Assembly (NCBI RefSeq): GCF_001553545.1
Contig: NZ_CP014227.1
Location: 2,532,501-2,596,500, forward strand
Origin: Capnocytophaga haemolytica
Lineage (GTDB): Bacteria > Bacteroidota > Bacteroidia > Flavobacteriales > Flavobacteriaceae
Length of the DNA: 64,000 nt
Direction of reading: 5' to 3'
Shown here: in pieces, positions 24,760 to 33,186 of the stretch
How positions within the stretch are numbered: position 1 is the first letter of the stretch
Layout of the letters: every line of letters starts with the position of its first letter
The notes under the pieces: model-generated
What the model was told of the DNA's origin: nothing
Seen by the model: the letters and a program-made list of their open reading frames with translations, nothing else
The model's database searches: none
Program-made: the position numbers and the translations under genes

Positions 24760-26421
24760 CTAAAACTGAAAATATATAAATGCTTGCAGATCGGTGGAGT
24801 AGGCTTGATAGCAGATCAGCACTACTACTACGGCAATGGCTCCCTTTACCACATAATGGCTGTGTGCGAAGATATGCTCGATGTGGTCTTTCCACTTTTG
24901 AGGTAGCCAATGGGTGATATAGCCGATGAGGATAATCATAAAGGGGATGTTGTTGTACTTAATCACTTGCATTGCCCCTGCCCAATTCATATTATGTGCC
25001 ACCTGTCCGAACCACTGTCCCACGGCTTCCATATCGGTACTGCGGAAGAAAATACGTGTAAAGGTGATAAAGACAAAGGTGAAGGTGATCTTCCAAAAGC
25101 GGGCTATCCATCGGGTGGAATGCTCGTAGGGGCTGACCTTGCGCCAATACTTATAGGCAACGACCCCTAACCCATTGAGCCCGCCCCATATCACGAACTT
25201 CCAGCTAGCACCGTGCCATAGCCCCCCGATGAGCATCGTAAGCATAATGTTGATATTGGTAATCACCGCGTGTTCAAAATCTTTAAAGTAATACGCCGCT
25301 ACGGCACCTGCTACGAGCAATACCCCAATGATGATGGTGAAGGCGAGGTTATGCACCGCCACCACTGCCACTATGGCAAAGAAAAGCCCGAAGATAAAAG
25401 TACCCAACGAGGCATTGCGATTACCCCCCAGAGGGATATAAAGGTAATCCTTCAGCCAAGTGGAGAGCGAGATGTGCCAACGCTTCCAGAAGTCGCCACA
25501 ATTGAGGGCTTTATAAGGCGAATTGAAGTTTACGGGCAGCTGAAAGCCCATCAAGAGGGCAACGCCAATGGCGATGTCAGTATAGCCCGAGAAGTCGCCG
25601 TAAATCTGCAAAGAATAGCCAATGAGTGCCATTATTCCCTCAAAGCCTGAGTGCATCGTAGGCGCATCGAATACGCGGTCAAGAAAGTGCAGGGCAATGA
25701 AGTCGGCAAAGATCATCTTCTTTATTAAGCCTTTTAGGATAAGGAATATCGCCTTGTTAAAATCATCGCGTGAGATGTAAGTGCGCTGCAATATCTGCGG
25801 CACAAACTCTTCGGCACGCACAATGGGACCTGCCACAAGTTGGGGGAAGAAACTCACGTAGAAACCGAAGTCCAAGATAGAGCGCAAAGGCGGTAGCTTA
25901 TGGCGGTAGATATCTACGGTGTAGCTGATGGTCTGGAAGGTGTAGAAGGATATCCCCACAGGCAGGATAATCTTGTCCACGGTGAAGTAGCCTGTGTTAG
26001 AAAAGCCATTCGCCCAATAGGCTAAGTAGTTAAACGTCTGGTGATGGGTATGGAAGAGGGCATTGTAGCTATCGGTGAAGAAGTAGGCGTATTTAAAGTA
26101 GAAGAGCACTAAGAGGTTCAGACACACGCTGATGGTAACGGCTATCTTGCGGCGGCGTTCATCGGTTTGGGCGTAAATGTAGTGCCCCAGATAGAAGTCC
26201 GTGAGCGTACTGAACACCAGCAACAGCACAAACATACCGCTGGCTTTGTAGTAGAAATAGAAGCTCGCCAGTAGCAAAAAGAGGTTGCGCACGTGTTTGC
26301 GATCAAAGATGAGCACGAAGATGGCGTAGACCAATGCGAAGAATATCCAGAAATCGATACGCACAAAGGTCAGCGGATGGTCGGACTCGAAGTTAAAGAA
26401 GTTCTTAAAAAATTCTATCAT
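24760..26421 (-). CDS. MBOAT-family O-acyltransferase (AlgI/DltB-like)
   Basis: This is a polytopic membrane acyltransferase of 553 residues with about 11-13 hydrophobic segments. It most likely moves an acetyl group across the membrane onto a surface polymer. Family hallmarks are FWKRWHISLSTWLKDYLYIP and the catalytic-histidine motif GGLWHGASWKF, with His403. The AlgI-type N-terminal pattern (SFYTFQTISYTVDIYR near 150-165) is present. It is the last gene of an operon with an SGNH hydrolase, 10 nt downstream of it. That MBOAT-plus-SGNH pairing is typical of alginate, cellulose or peptidoglycan O-acetylation systems. The acceptor polymer is unknown because no polysaccharide synthase is nearby. 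The frame ends at TAG in the AT-rich tail before the 11-nt array. Confidence 0.92.
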   Translation of the reverse strand: MIEFFKNFFNFESDHPLTFVRIDFWIFFALVYAIFVLIFDRKHVRNLFLLLASFYFYYKASGMFVLLLVFSTLTDFYLGHYIYAQTDERRRKIAVTISVCLNLLVLFYFKYAYFFTDSYNALFHTHHQTFNYLAYWANGFSNTGYFTVDKIILPVGISFYTFQTISYTVDIYRHKLPPLRSILDFGFYVSFFPQLVAGPIVRAEEFVPQILQRTYISRDDFNKAIFLILKGLIKKMIFADFIALHFLDRVFDAPTMHSGFEGIMALIGYSLQIYGDFSGYTDIAIGVALLMGFQLPVNFNSPYKALNCGDFWKRWHISLSTWLKDYLYIPLGGNRNASLGTFIFGLFFAIVAVVAVHNLAFTIIIGVLLVAGAVAAYYFKDFEHAVITNINIMLTMLIGGLWHGASWKFVIWGGLNGLGVVAYKYWRKVSPYEHSTRWIARFWKITFTFVFITFTRIFFRSTDMEAVGQWFGQVAHNMNWAGAMQVIKYNNIPFMIILIGYITHWLPQKWKDHIEHIFAHSHYVVKGAIAVVVVLICYQAYSTDLQAFIYFQF

Positions 26422-26431
26422 TGTGATGGAG

Positions 26432-27883
26432 TTATTCTACTGCGTTAAGATCGTTATGGAGGCATTGGTAAAACACTTCGGAGATCAGCTGAGTGCCTTT
26501 GGGGGTGAAGTGCACGTAGTCAGAGGCTGCCATACCTTTCTTCACCCAAGTTTCCATTGAGTTGGTGCCGCCCATAGCCTCGTACAGACTGAAATAGGCG
26601 ATACCGTTCTCCAAGCACTGTTCTTTCATTATTTCGTTGAGCTTCGGCAGCATTGGGTAAGTAACGAGCTTGCCATTCTGCGAGGTGGTCATATCCCCCG
26701 GACCGATGAGCATCAGCATTGCCGTGGGGTTGGCTTTCTTGAGGTATTTCATATTGTAGAGTAGCCCCTGTACGTACTCGCGCAGTTGATGCTCGGTGCG
26801 CATATACGGAATGGTGTTGCCGCCATATTGAAAGATGAAGATATCCACAGGGCGTTCTACGCTCATCTGGCGTATGTTGGGGTAGTTCATACGGGTGAAG
26901 ATGCGCCCAGCCTCACCGCGCATTGCTACGTTATCCATACGCACGCCCGCTGCTGCATCGAGGGTGATGCCGTAGAAATCAGGACTTACGCGCGTAAGGA
27001 ACTCCACTTTCAGCTCTGCGGGGGTGGTGGTGAAGTTCAACCGATAGGCGTGTGCCTGTCCATCGGCAATGAGGGCATCTTCGCGGATGAGCACCCCATC
27101 TTGGTATACGCGGATGTCTACGGGGGTAGTGGTATTGCCGTAATAGAGGGCAAACTTGGTGTAATTGCGCAGCCTTGCATAAGATTTCACCGAGGGCTTT
27201 ACAGTGAAGGAGGCGGTGGTAAATTTCACCTTAGTGGTATCGACAGGCAGGGCGTAGTAAGGTGTAAAGCGCGAGTAGGTAGCAAAGAGCCCGTACTTGT
27301 TATGGGCAACGCCTTTGCGCTGCTTACGGTCGAAGAAGGCATAACGTTCCCACTGTGGTGAGGTAGTGATGTCTAAGCTGTTCTGTCCGTAAACCACTTT
27401 GATGGGCACAAAGCCTGGACCGCCACCACTGTAAGCCATCTGCAAGCGATTGCGCACATAGGCGGTGATGCGGTCGCCCTCGAGCTGCGAATCGCCATAG
27501 TGCACTATTTGGCATATCCCTTTGCGGAGGCGTTTTTTTAAGTCGCGGATATAATCAATGCGGTTACCTGGGTAGTAAATCTTGCCCATCGCATTGGTAT
27601 CAAGACTGTCGGGCGGGGCAGTGATGGTATCGGCTACGGTAACCACATCTTCTTCTTTAACGATAGTTTTCGTATCCTTAATCAGCTCGTCTACTTTGTG
27701 GTTTTCCTTTTCTTCTTGGCGGAAGAGGATGTCGACAGTAGGGTAGCGCAGCATCTTGCCACCGATAGCAATGCCCTCGCGCACAGTGCCTTGGGGTGTA
27801 GTGTAGTAACTGCTAAAGAGGGTCATCAGCAGTAGGGCGAGCAACACGCTCACGATGAATAAAAGAATGTTTTTAGGTTGCAT
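26432..27883 (-). CDS. Membrane-anchored SGNH/GDSL hydrolase (acetyl-transfer partner)
   Basis: This protein of 483 residues starts with a single N-terminal membrane anchor (residues 6-25) and continues with a periplasmic or surface SGNH domain. The nucleophile block is IVHYGDSQLEGD with Ser132. The catalytic Asp/His pair sits in SDYVHFTPKG, Asp455 and His458 near the C-terminus. FQYGGNTIP is the likely oxyanion-hole block. The ATG at 27883 is chosen: the ABC-F stop (TGA) lies one base before it, an arrangement that suggests translational coupling, whereas the longer ATT start would overlap that gene. With the downstream MBOAT protein it probably forms an O-acetyl transfer or removal pair, MBOAT exporting acetyl groups and the SGNH enzyme handling the extracytoplasmic step. 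This partnership is inferred from context. Confidence 0.88.
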   Translation of the reverse strand: MQPKNILLFIVSVLLALLLMTLFSSYYTTPQGTVREGIAIGGKMLRYPTVDILFRQEEKENHKVDELIKDTKTIVKEEDVVTVADTITAPPDSLDTNAMGKIYYPGNRIDYIRDLKKRLRKGICQIVHYGDSQLEGDRITAYVRNRLQMAYSGGGPGFVPIKVVYGQNSLDITTSPQWERYAFFDRKQRKGVAHNKYGLFATYSRFTPYYALPVDTTKVKFTTASFTVKPSVKSYARLRNYTKFALYYGNTTTPVDIRVYQDGVLIREDALIADGQAHAYRLNFTTTPAELKVEFLTRVSPDFYGITLDAAAGVRMDNVAMRGEAGRIFTRMNYPNIRQMSVERPVDIFIFQYGGNTIPYMRTEHQLREYVQGLLYNMKYLKKANPTAMLMLIGPGDMTTSQNGKLVTYPMLPKLNEIMKEQCLENGIAYFSLYEAMGGTNSMETWVKKGMAASDYVHFTPKGTQLISEVFYQCLHNDLNAVE

Positions 27884-27884
27884 A

Positions 27885-29804
27885 TCAATCAATTGCTAAG
27901 GTTTCCCACTCTTCCATCAGAGTGTCTAATTCTTGTTTCTTACGGTCGTAATCCTTGTAGAAGTCATCGCTTTGCATACCGCCTTCCATTGTTTTGAGCA
28001 TCTGATTGAGCTCAGTTTCCACCTCAGCAATGCGCTTTTCTATCTTGTTAATCTTATTCTGCAACGCCTTTTGTTGTTTCTGCTCTGCGTAAGCTTGAGG
28101 CATCAGGCTTGAGGTATCAGGCTTGAGAGGAGCTGATAATGTGTTCTGCTCTACTCTCTGCTCATTACGCTCTACTCTCTCCACCTCTCTAAACGACGCT
28201 GCAGCACGCTGCTCCAAGTAAAAATCAATATCCCCAAGATATTCCTTGATGTGTCTATCCTTAAACTCGTATACCTTATCGGTGAGCCCCTGAAGGAAGT
28301 CGCGGTCGTGCGATACGATGATGAGCGTACCCTCAAACTGTTGTAGGGCGGCTTTCAGTACGTTTTTGGACTTGATATCCAAGTGGTTCGTAGGCTCGTC
28401 CATCACCAGCACGTTGAAGTCCGAGAGCAGCATCTTCGCCAATGCCAAGCGGTTGCGTTCGCCCCCTGAGAGCACCTTCACTTTCTTATCCACCTCATCG
28501 CCACGGAAGAGGAACGCCCCCAAGATGTCTCGTATTTTCGTGCGATTGCTGTCGTTGGCAGCACCAAACATCGTATCGAGTACCGTCAGTTCGCCGTCTA
28601 AGTAATGAGCTTGGTTCTGTGCAAAATAGCCCAACTGCACATTATGCCCGAGGCGTATATGTCCCTCAAAGGGTATCTCCCTCACGATCATCTTTGCCAG
28701 CGTGGTTTTGCCTTGCCCGTTCTGCCCTACAAAGGCAATCTTGCTGCCGCGCTCCACTAATAGCGACAGGTGTTCGAGCACCTGCTTATCGCCGTAAGCC
28801 TTTGATACATCGCTGATTTCCAGCACCACCTTGCCTGGGGTTACCGATACGGGGAAGCGCACGCTCATCACGGCATTGTCCTCCTCATCTACCTCTATGC
28901 GCTCTATCTTGTCGAGCTTCTTCATCAGCGACTGCGCCATTGAGGCTTTGGTAGCCTTGGCGCGGAACTTTTCGATGAGCTTTTCTGTCTGTTGTATCTT
29001 CTTCTCTTGGTTCTTCTGTGAGGCGAGTTGCTGCTCGCGTATCTCCTTGCGGAGTTCTAAGAACTGCGTGTAGGGCTTGGGGTAATCGTATATCTTGCCT
29101 ACGGAAATCTCAATCGTTCTATTGGTAACATTGTCGAGGAACATACGGTCGTGCGATACTACCACTACCGCCCCTGAGTAGGTGGTGAGGAACTGCTCCA
29201 GCCACAATATCGACTCGATATCCAAGTGGTTGGTAGGCTCGTCCAGCAGCAGGATGTCGTTGTTTTGCAGGAGGAGCTTAGCCAGCTCGATGCGCATACG
29301 CCAGCCCCCCGAGAAGCTATCGGTGAGCTTGCCAAAGTCCTCGCGCTTAAAGCCCAGCCCGATGAGCACCTTTTCGGTGTCGCCTTGGTAGTGATAACCG
29401 CCGAGGATGTCGTAGCGGTGGGTGAGTTCGCTGAGCGTGTCGAGCAGTTGGTGATATGCCTCGCTCTCGTAGTCGGTGCGGTGTTCCAGCTGGTGGTGGA
29501 TAGCGTCTAACTGCGCCTCCACCTGCTTGATTTCGTCAAAGGCTTGGTACGCCTCCTCGAGGATAGTGCGCCCAGCGATGAAGTCTATGTCCTGCTTGAG
29601 GAAGCCGATGCGTACGTCCTTATCAGTAGCGATGACCCCAGAGTCGGGCTTGAGTTCACCCGAGAGCAGCTTGAGCATTGTAGATTTGCCCGCGCCGTTC
29701 TTGCCGATAAGCCCCACACGGTCGCCTCCTTTGAGCATAAAGGCAACCTCTTCAAATAAATATTCCCCTTGGAATGAAACCGATAAATCGTGAACGTTTA
29801 GCAC
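27885..29804 (-). CDS. ABC-F family ATP-binding protein
   Basis: This soluble protein with two ABC domains and no membrane part is of the ABC-F class (Uup/YheS/EttA-like), proteins that bind the ribosome or act in translation quality control. It has 639 residues. Domain 1 has GLIGKNGAGKST (near 31-42), FSGGWRMR and LLLDEPTNHLD. Domain 2 has FVGQNGQGKTT (near 350), LSGGERNRL and LVMDEPTNHLD. The charged linker between them (KNQEKKIQQTEKLIEKFRAK) is the ribosome-contact region of the family, and a C-terminal coiled coil occupies ~575-639. The start codon is GTG; no ATG is available. Residues ~539-570, joining domain 2 to the coiled coil, are encoded by a heptanucleotide array (28093-28190), which is odd. 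It leads the operon with the SGNH and MBOAT genes. Confidence 0.95.
   Translation of the reverse strand: MLNVHDLSVSFQGEYLFEEVAFMLKGGDRVGLIGKNGAGKSTMLKLLSGELKPDSGVIATDKDVRIGFLKQDIDFIAGRTILEEAYQAFDEIKQVEAQLDAIHHQLEHRTDYESEAYHQLLDTLSELTHRYDILGGYHYQGDTEKVLIGLGFKREDFGKLTDSFSGGWRMRIELAKLLLQNNDILLLDEPTNHLDIESILWLEQFLTTYSGAVVVVSHDRMFLDNVTNRTIEISVGKIYDYPKPYTQFLELRKEIREQQLASQKNQEKKIQQTEKLIEKFRAKATKASMAQSLMKKLDKIERIEVDEEDNAVMSVRFPVSVTPGKVVLEISDVSKAYGDKQVLEHLSLLVERGSKIAFVGQNGQGKTTLAKMIVREIPFEGHIRLGHNVQLGYFAQNQAHYLDGELTVLDTMFGAANDSNRTKIRDILGAFLFRGDEVDKKVKVLSGGERNRLALAKMLLSDFNVLVMDEPTNHLDIKSKNVLKAALQQFEGTLIIVSHDRDFLQGLTDKVYEFKDRHIKEYLGDIDFYLEQRAAASFREVERVERNEQRVEQNTLSAPLKPDTSSLMPQAYAEQKQQKALQNKINKIEKRIAEVETELNQMLKTMEGGMQSDDFYKDYDRKKQELDTLMEEWETLAID
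28093..28190. repeat. Heptanucleotide array inside the ABC-F coding sequence (14 units)
   Basis: Fourteen consecutive 7-nt units keep register across 98 nt of coding DNA: GCTTGAG three times alternating with GCATCAG and GTATCAG, then CTCTACT, CTCTGCT, CATTACG, CTCTACT, CTCTCCA. They encode the non-conserved linker before the C-terminal coiled coil. Because 7 is not a multiple of 3, the peptide shows no short repeat. Confidence 0.75.
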
Positions 29805-29811
29805 TTTTTTT

Positions 29812-29908
29812 AGCTTTCAGCTCTCAGCTTTTAGCTTTTAGACAGCGCACAAACCATACGTATCACGCATAGCTTGCCCCTCAAAGCTCAAAGCTCGAAG
29901 CTCTTACA
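29812..29908. repeat. Two heptanucleotide micro-arrays in the ABC-F leader
   Basis: AGCTTTC, AGCTCTC, AGCTTTT, AGCTTTT and AGACAGC occupy 29812-29846 in 7-nt register. TCAAAGC (twice), TCGAAGC and TCTTACA occupy 29881-29908. Both lie between the candidate promoter and the GTG start, so they would be transcribed. Confidence 0.7.
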
Positions 29909-29913
29909 AGGCG

Positions 29914-29921
29914 CAAAAGTA
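29914..29921 (-). promoter_or_regulatory. Candidate promoter of the ABC-F/SGNH/MBOAT operon
   Basis: The minus strand reads TACTTTTG, matching TAnnTTTG, 110 nt above the GTG start. Confidence 0.5.
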
Positions 29922-29995
29922 CAACTTTTTTGGAAAATAGACGATTATAAAGAGAAAAAAGAGCAGAGAGTAAATTGATCATTGACATCTAATCA

Positions 29996-30048
29996 TAAAA
30001 AAAGTGAAGCCTAACATTCAGCTTCGTTATGCATCCGTTCTGGCTTCG
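29996..30048 (-). terminator. Terminator after the 215-aa gene
   Basis: Read on the minus strand, GAAGCC (30042-30047) pairs with GGCTTC (30006-30011), with an inner GAAGC/GCTTC option. It is followed by ACTTTTTTT, a T-run typical of intrinsic termination. Confidence 0.55.
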
Positions 30049-30086
30049 TTTTTCAATAGAGAGTAATGGTAATGGATAATGTAGAG

Positions 30087-30121
30087 AGCTGAAAGCTATC
30101 CCCTAAAAGCTAAAAAGCTAT
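30087..30121. repeat. Heptanucleotide micro-array at a gene 3' end
   Basis: Units AGCTGAA, AGCTATC, CCCTAAA, AGCTAAA and AAGCTAT in 7-nt register run into the stop codon of the 215-aa gene. Confidence 0.55.
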
Positions 30122-30765
30122 CTAAAACTATAGCGCAGTGGCAATTGATGTGCTCTGAGGTAATCCTCTAAGCCTTTGTATTGCTCCTTGTGGGTGCGAA
30201 AGTCAGCCAATGCATTGTAGAACATACGGCACTCGGCAATCATCGCACGGTCGTCCTTGCCCAAACGCTGTGAAAGTGTCTCAAATTCATCGATGCGGGC
30301 AAGCTCAGTGGGCAGGTCATCATCTAAGAGAATCGCCCAAGGCAACTCGTGTAGCGAAAACCAAAAGCCTTTGCGCAGGGTATCGTACCACAAGGTGAGT
30401 CCCTGAGGGTCGTCGGGGTCGTCAGCGAGCAGTGCACTGATGAGGTCGTCGGTCTCCAAGTCCAAAGCCCAAGCAGTGTTAAGTCCCTCGCGTAAGTGCA
30501 ACAACAGACGAGCAAACCACGCCGCACAGCCCTCACCCCCAGCCCATATAGAACGCAGCTTCTTAAAGAAGGGTACACTGAGCAGCACTTTATCTTCATT
30601 GGCAAATACAAAGTCTTGTAATGCCTCCGCTGAGGGTAACGCTTCATAAGGGAATAGCTCCCAATCGCGTAACGCCTCAAAGCGTGCCCGCCGTGCCTCC
30701 TTAGGCAGATATTCCCCCAGAGGATAACGCTCATAAATCGTAAGATAATCTTGTAATATATTCAT
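30118..30765 (-). CDS. Hypothetical protein (215 aa)
   Basis: I do not recognise this family. The product is a soluble, acidic protein of 215 residues, rich in Leu, Asp and aromatic residues, with no signal peptide or membrane segment. It reads as mostly helical: an N-terminal YERYPLGEYLPKEARRARFEAL segment, a central hydrophobic FARLLLHLREGLNTAWALDLE helix, then an acidic DDPDDPQGLTLWYDTLRKGFWFSLHELPWAILLDDD block. The ATG at 30765 is the first in frame. Codon use resembles its neighbours, so the frame is coding. It is flanked on both sides by heptanucleotide arrays (30769-30796 upstream, 30087-30121 at the stop), and a hairpin terminator lies downstream. It follows the flavoprotein gene by 59 nt. 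Confidence 0.8.
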   Translation of the reverse strand: MNILQDYLTIYERYPLGEYLPKEARRARFEALRDWELFPYEALPSAEALQDFVFANEDKVLLSVPFFKKLRSIWAGGEGCAAWFARLLLHLREGLNTAWALDLETDDLISALLADDPDDPQGLTLWYDTLRKGFWFSLHELPWAILLDDDLPTELARIDEFETLSQRLGKDDRAMIAECRMFYNALADFRTHKEQYKGLEDYLRAHQLPLRYSFR

Positions 30766-30768
30766 TTA

Positions 30769-30796
30769 TTAGCCTTTAGGAATTAGCTTTTAGAAT
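30769..30796. repeat. Heptanucleotide micro-array (TTAGNNN, 4 units)
   Basis: TTAGCCT, TTAGGAA, TTAGCTT and TTAGAAT lie in exact register just above the 215-aa gene's start codon. Confidence 0.65.
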
Positions 30797-30824
30797 AGAG
30801 TGTAAAAGTGCTTTTAGGTATACT

Positions 30825-32108
30825 CTAAAAGCTATCAGCTATCACATACCCCCCTGTCCACGCATTTTGGAAGTTAAAGCCGCCTGTTACAGCATCAATA
30901 TCAAGCACTTCACCTGCGAGGTAAAGGCGTGGGTGCAGCTTGCTTTCAAAGGTCTTGAAGTTCACCTCAGAGAGCCTTACCCCGCCTGCGGTTACAAACT
31001 CCTCTTTAAAGGTTGCCTTGCCCGTAATGCGAAAGTGCGAGGCGGTAAGTGCCATAGCTAAATCGCGCAAGAAGGGCTTCCCCACTTCTGCCCATAGTTG
31101 CCCCGCAATGCCCTCTCGCTCGGTGATGCGCTCCCACAGTCGCTTGGGCAAACCGTAGAGCGGGTGGGTATACACCTGTCGCTTGGCGTGTTGCGCTTTC
31201 TGCTCTTGCAAATCGGCAAGTACCTGCTCAAAAGTAAGCTCCTCACCGCTGGCAGCCGTCCAATTCACTTGTAGCACACATTGGTAATCGCGATCTGCCA
31301 ACAGCCGTGCCCCCCAAGCCGAAGCCCGCAACACAGCAGGACCGCTAAACCCCCAATGGGTAATGAGTAGTGGACCTCGTTGTCGTACTTTTAGCGGCGT
31401 ACCCTCTGTGCTTAACAACGAGAGTGCTACCTCAGCACTTACCCCTGCCAAGTCTTTGATAAATGTATCATCTGTATGGAAAGTAAATAAAGAAGGCACA
31501 GGCGGCACAATAGTATGCCCCAAGCGGGCTAAGATGTCCCACATCTTGGGATTGCTGCCTGTGGTAACAACTAACCGCTCTGTTGTAAAAGTATCGGTAG
31601 CGGTCTGCACCTGCCATAAGTCATTAGCAAATTGTATATCACGGACGTTCTGCGCTGTAAGTAAAGCTATACCGCTCTTTTGGATAGCCTTCATAAAACA
31701 GTTGATGATACTCTCTGAGTTATTGGAATCGGGGAATACACGCCCGTCAGCCTCTATCTTTACGGGCACGCCGTGCGCTTCGAACCACTCCATCACGTCG
31801 CCACTCATAAAGCGATGAAAAGGACTCAGCAACTCCTTAGCTCCACGTGGATAGGCACGGACGAACTCCTGCGGCACATACTCCGCATTGGTGAGGTTAC
31901 ACCGCCCACCCCCAGAGATACGCACCTTCTGCAAAGGCTCTTTGCCCTTCTCTAAGATAGTGATGCGCCACTGAGGGTATCGCTCAGCGGCATTGATAGC
32001 GGTGAAAAAGCCTGCTGCACCTCCACCAATAACGAGTAGATCTAAGAGTTCAACATTGCTCGTTTTTGGTTGTTCAACAATATTCGTATCACAAATTACT
32101 TTACTCAT
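30825..32108 (-). CDS. HI0933/YhiN-family NAD(P)/FAD-dependent oxidoreductase
   Basis: This is a flavoprotein of the HI0933 (BaiN/YhiN) family, whose physiological substrate is not settled. It has 427 residues from the ATG at 32108. The frame is open 28 codons further, but those codons overlap the -7 box, so the shorter start is chosen. The Rossmann FAD site is DLLVIGGGAAGFFTAINAAE near the N-terminus. The family signature GGGRCNLTNA follows near residue 70, and the C-terminal FAD/substrate block GEVLDIDAVTGGFNFQNAWTGGYVIADSF closes the protein. The insert domain characteristic of the family lies in the middle. It has its own promoter at 32136-32143, and the 215-aa gene follows it. Confidence 0.93.
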   Translation of the reverse strand: MSKVICDTNIVEQPKTSNVELLDLLVIGGGAAGFFTAINAAERYPQWRITILEKGKEPLQKVRISGGGRCNLTNAEYVPQEFVRAYPRGAKELLSPFHRFMSGDVMEWFEAHGVPVKIEADGRVFPDSNNSESIINCFMKAIQKSGIALLTAQNVRDIQFANDLWQVQTATDTFTTERLVVTTGSNPKMWDILARLGHTIVPPVPSLFTFHTDDTFIKDLAGVSAEVALSLLSTEGTPLKVRQRGPLLITHWGFSGPAVLRASAWGARLLADRDYQCVLQVNWTAASGEELTFEQVLADLQEQKAQHAKRQVYTHPLYGLPKRLWERITEREGIAGQLWAEVGKPFLRDLAMALTASHFRITGKATFKEEFVTAGGVRLSEVNFKTFESKLHPRLYLAGEVLDIDAVTGGFNFQNAWTGGYVIADSF

Positions 32109-32135
32109 AAGTAGTGTATGCTTGTTTAATGTGCG

Positions 32136-32143
32136 CAAAAGTA
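32136..32143 (-). promoter_or_regulatory. Promoter -7 box of the flavoprotein gene (TACTTTTG)
   Basis: The minus strand reads TACTTTTG 27 nt above the chosen ATG, matching TAnnTTTG. Confidence 0.65.
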
Positions 32144-32201
32144 CAACATATTTTCCACATAGCAATAGTACACAAAAAAGGTCAGTAATCAACTATTTGT
32201 T

Positions 32202-32243
32202 CTGACTACTGACCTTTGATTTCTATTCTCTGACCTCTAACTA
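32202..32243. repeat. Heptanucleotide micro-array (6 units)
   Basis: CTGACTA, CTGACCT, TTGATTT, CTATTCT, CTGACCT and CTAACTA keep 7-nt register between the flavoprotein promoter and the stop codon of the last PepSY-like gene. Confidence 0.65.
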
Positions 32244-32678
32244 ATCGTCAATACCAATAAAATTACCTTCTTTGTCGAAGAGTAGGTCTCTACCATCACT
32301 GAGTTCTACCTTAAAGCGACCACTGTGTAGGTTGCGTTTGAGTTCCTTGATGGTTGAGGGCACAAAATGCGCTTGCACCTCTGTGAGGATTGCCGTAGGT
32401 ATCAATCGCTCGGGCACTACCCCACGGCGCACCTTGATTTCCTTCCACTCACCTTCACCATTGAACTCTACTTCTACACCATTCTTAAAAAAAACAGTAT
32501 ACTCAGTGCTATCCCAGTCGCTGTCCTGCCATACTGAGGCGATATCCGCTACCAGAAAGTGTTGATGCACAAAGTTCTCTGCCGTAGCAGGCAGTGCTGA
32601 AAATGCTATCTTTCTATCTTGTGCCGAAAGCGTGCCCACAGCGAGTGCTGCGGCAGCTAATAACCATATCTTTTTCAT
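32241..32678 (-). CDS. PepSY-like secreted protein, copy 4 of 4 (145 aa)
   Basis: A signal peptide (MKKIWLLAAAALAVGTLSAQ) is followed by a tandem PepSY-like fold of the type found in Bacteroidetes periplasmic proteins (DUF2874/PF11396). Diagnostic positions are FVHQHF, SVWQDSDWDSTEYTVFFKNGVEVEFNGEGEWKEI in the first half and a second VELSDGRDLLFDKEGNFIGIDD half ending in Asp-Asp. It starts one base after the stop of copy 3 (TAA-G-ATG), so the two are co-translated. Function is not established. The family is predicted to bind or inhibit periplasmic partners, but no partner is evident here. It shares about 40 percent identity by eye with copies 1 and 3. Confidence 0.9.
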   Translation of the reverse strand: MKKIWLLAAAALAVGTLSAQDRKIAFSALPATAENFVHQHFLVADIASVWQDSDWDSTEYTVFFKNGVEVEFNGEGEWKEIKVRRGVVPERLIPTAILTEVQAHFVPSTIKELKRNLHSGRFKVELSDGRDLLFDKEGNFIGIDD

Positions 32679-32679
32679 C

Positions 32680-33123
32680 TTAATCGTCTGCTCTTAAAAA
32701 TTTACCCTTTAAACTAAACTCCAAGTCCACCCCATTGCTCAGATCTACCTCGTATTTGGTATTGCCCTTGTCTATGGCTTTAACGAGTGCCTTAGGATAG
32801 TGCTTCTTCACATACTTACTGATCTTCGCAGGCAGCACCTTATCAGATACCGCTCCGTTGCGTGCCTTGATTTCCTTCCATTGACCATTGTGGCGAAACT
32901 CTACCTCTGTACCATCGTCAAAGAGGACGGTATACTCGGTGCGCTCACCTCTGTCGGCTTCTTGCCATACGGAAACCACCGCAAGTTCTGAATAATACTG
33001 CTGCACAAACTGCTGTGCAGCCTGAGGCAATGCCCCAATGGGGATTAACCCCTCTTCTTGTTGCGCTGAGGCGATGCTAAAGCTAAACACCACAGCCGCT
33101 GTTAGTAACCATTGTTTTAACAT
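32680..33123 (-). CDS. PepSY-like secreted protein, copy 3 of 4 (147 aa)
   Basis: Same architecture as its neighbours: a signal peptide (MLKQWLLTAAVVFSFSIASA), then FVQQYYSELAVVSVWQE, the strand TEYTVLFDDGTEVEFRHNGQWKEIKARNG and a C-terminal VDLSNGVDLEFSLKGKFLRADD. The 147-residue length equals copy 1 (34588-35031) and the ending in RxDD is shared, so copies 1 and 3 are the closest pair. It lies 63 nt after the lipoprotein gene and one base before copy 4. A heptanucleotide array fills the spacer above it. Confidence 0.9.
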   Translation of the reverse strand: MLKQWLLTAAVVFSFSIASAQQEEGLIPIGALPQAAQQFVQQYYSELAVVSVWQEADRGERTEYTVLFDDGTEVEFRHNGQWKEIKARNGAVSDKVLPAKISKYVKKHYPKALVKAIDKGNTKYEVDLSNGVDLEFSLKGKFLRADD

Positions 33124-33129
33124 ATATAA

Positions 33130-33164
33130 TTAGCTTTTAGCAATGAGCTTTTAGCTTTTAGCAC
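33130..33164. repeat. Heptanucleotide micro-array (TTAGCNN, 5 units)
   Basis: TTAGCTT, TTAGCAA, TGAGCTT, TTAGCTT and TTAGCAC in exact register, just above PepSY-like copy 3. Confidence 0.7.
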
Positions 33165-33186
33165 TCACCGCAGGTTATTTTTCTCT

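Larger units (their letters stand above)
29805..30117. other. Intergenic region upstream of the ABC-F operon
   Basis: This 313-nt spacer has two heptanucleotide arrays (29812-29846 and 29881-29908), the operon's candidate promoter (29914-29921), a hairpin that ends the upstream 215-aa gene (29996-30048), and another short heptanucleotide run at 30087-30121. No gene is seen. Confidence 0.7.

Noticed and set aside
26786..27361. Plus-strand frame of 191 codons opposite the SGNH gene
   Set aside because: It is a shadow of the coding strand, whose motifs and context are clear.
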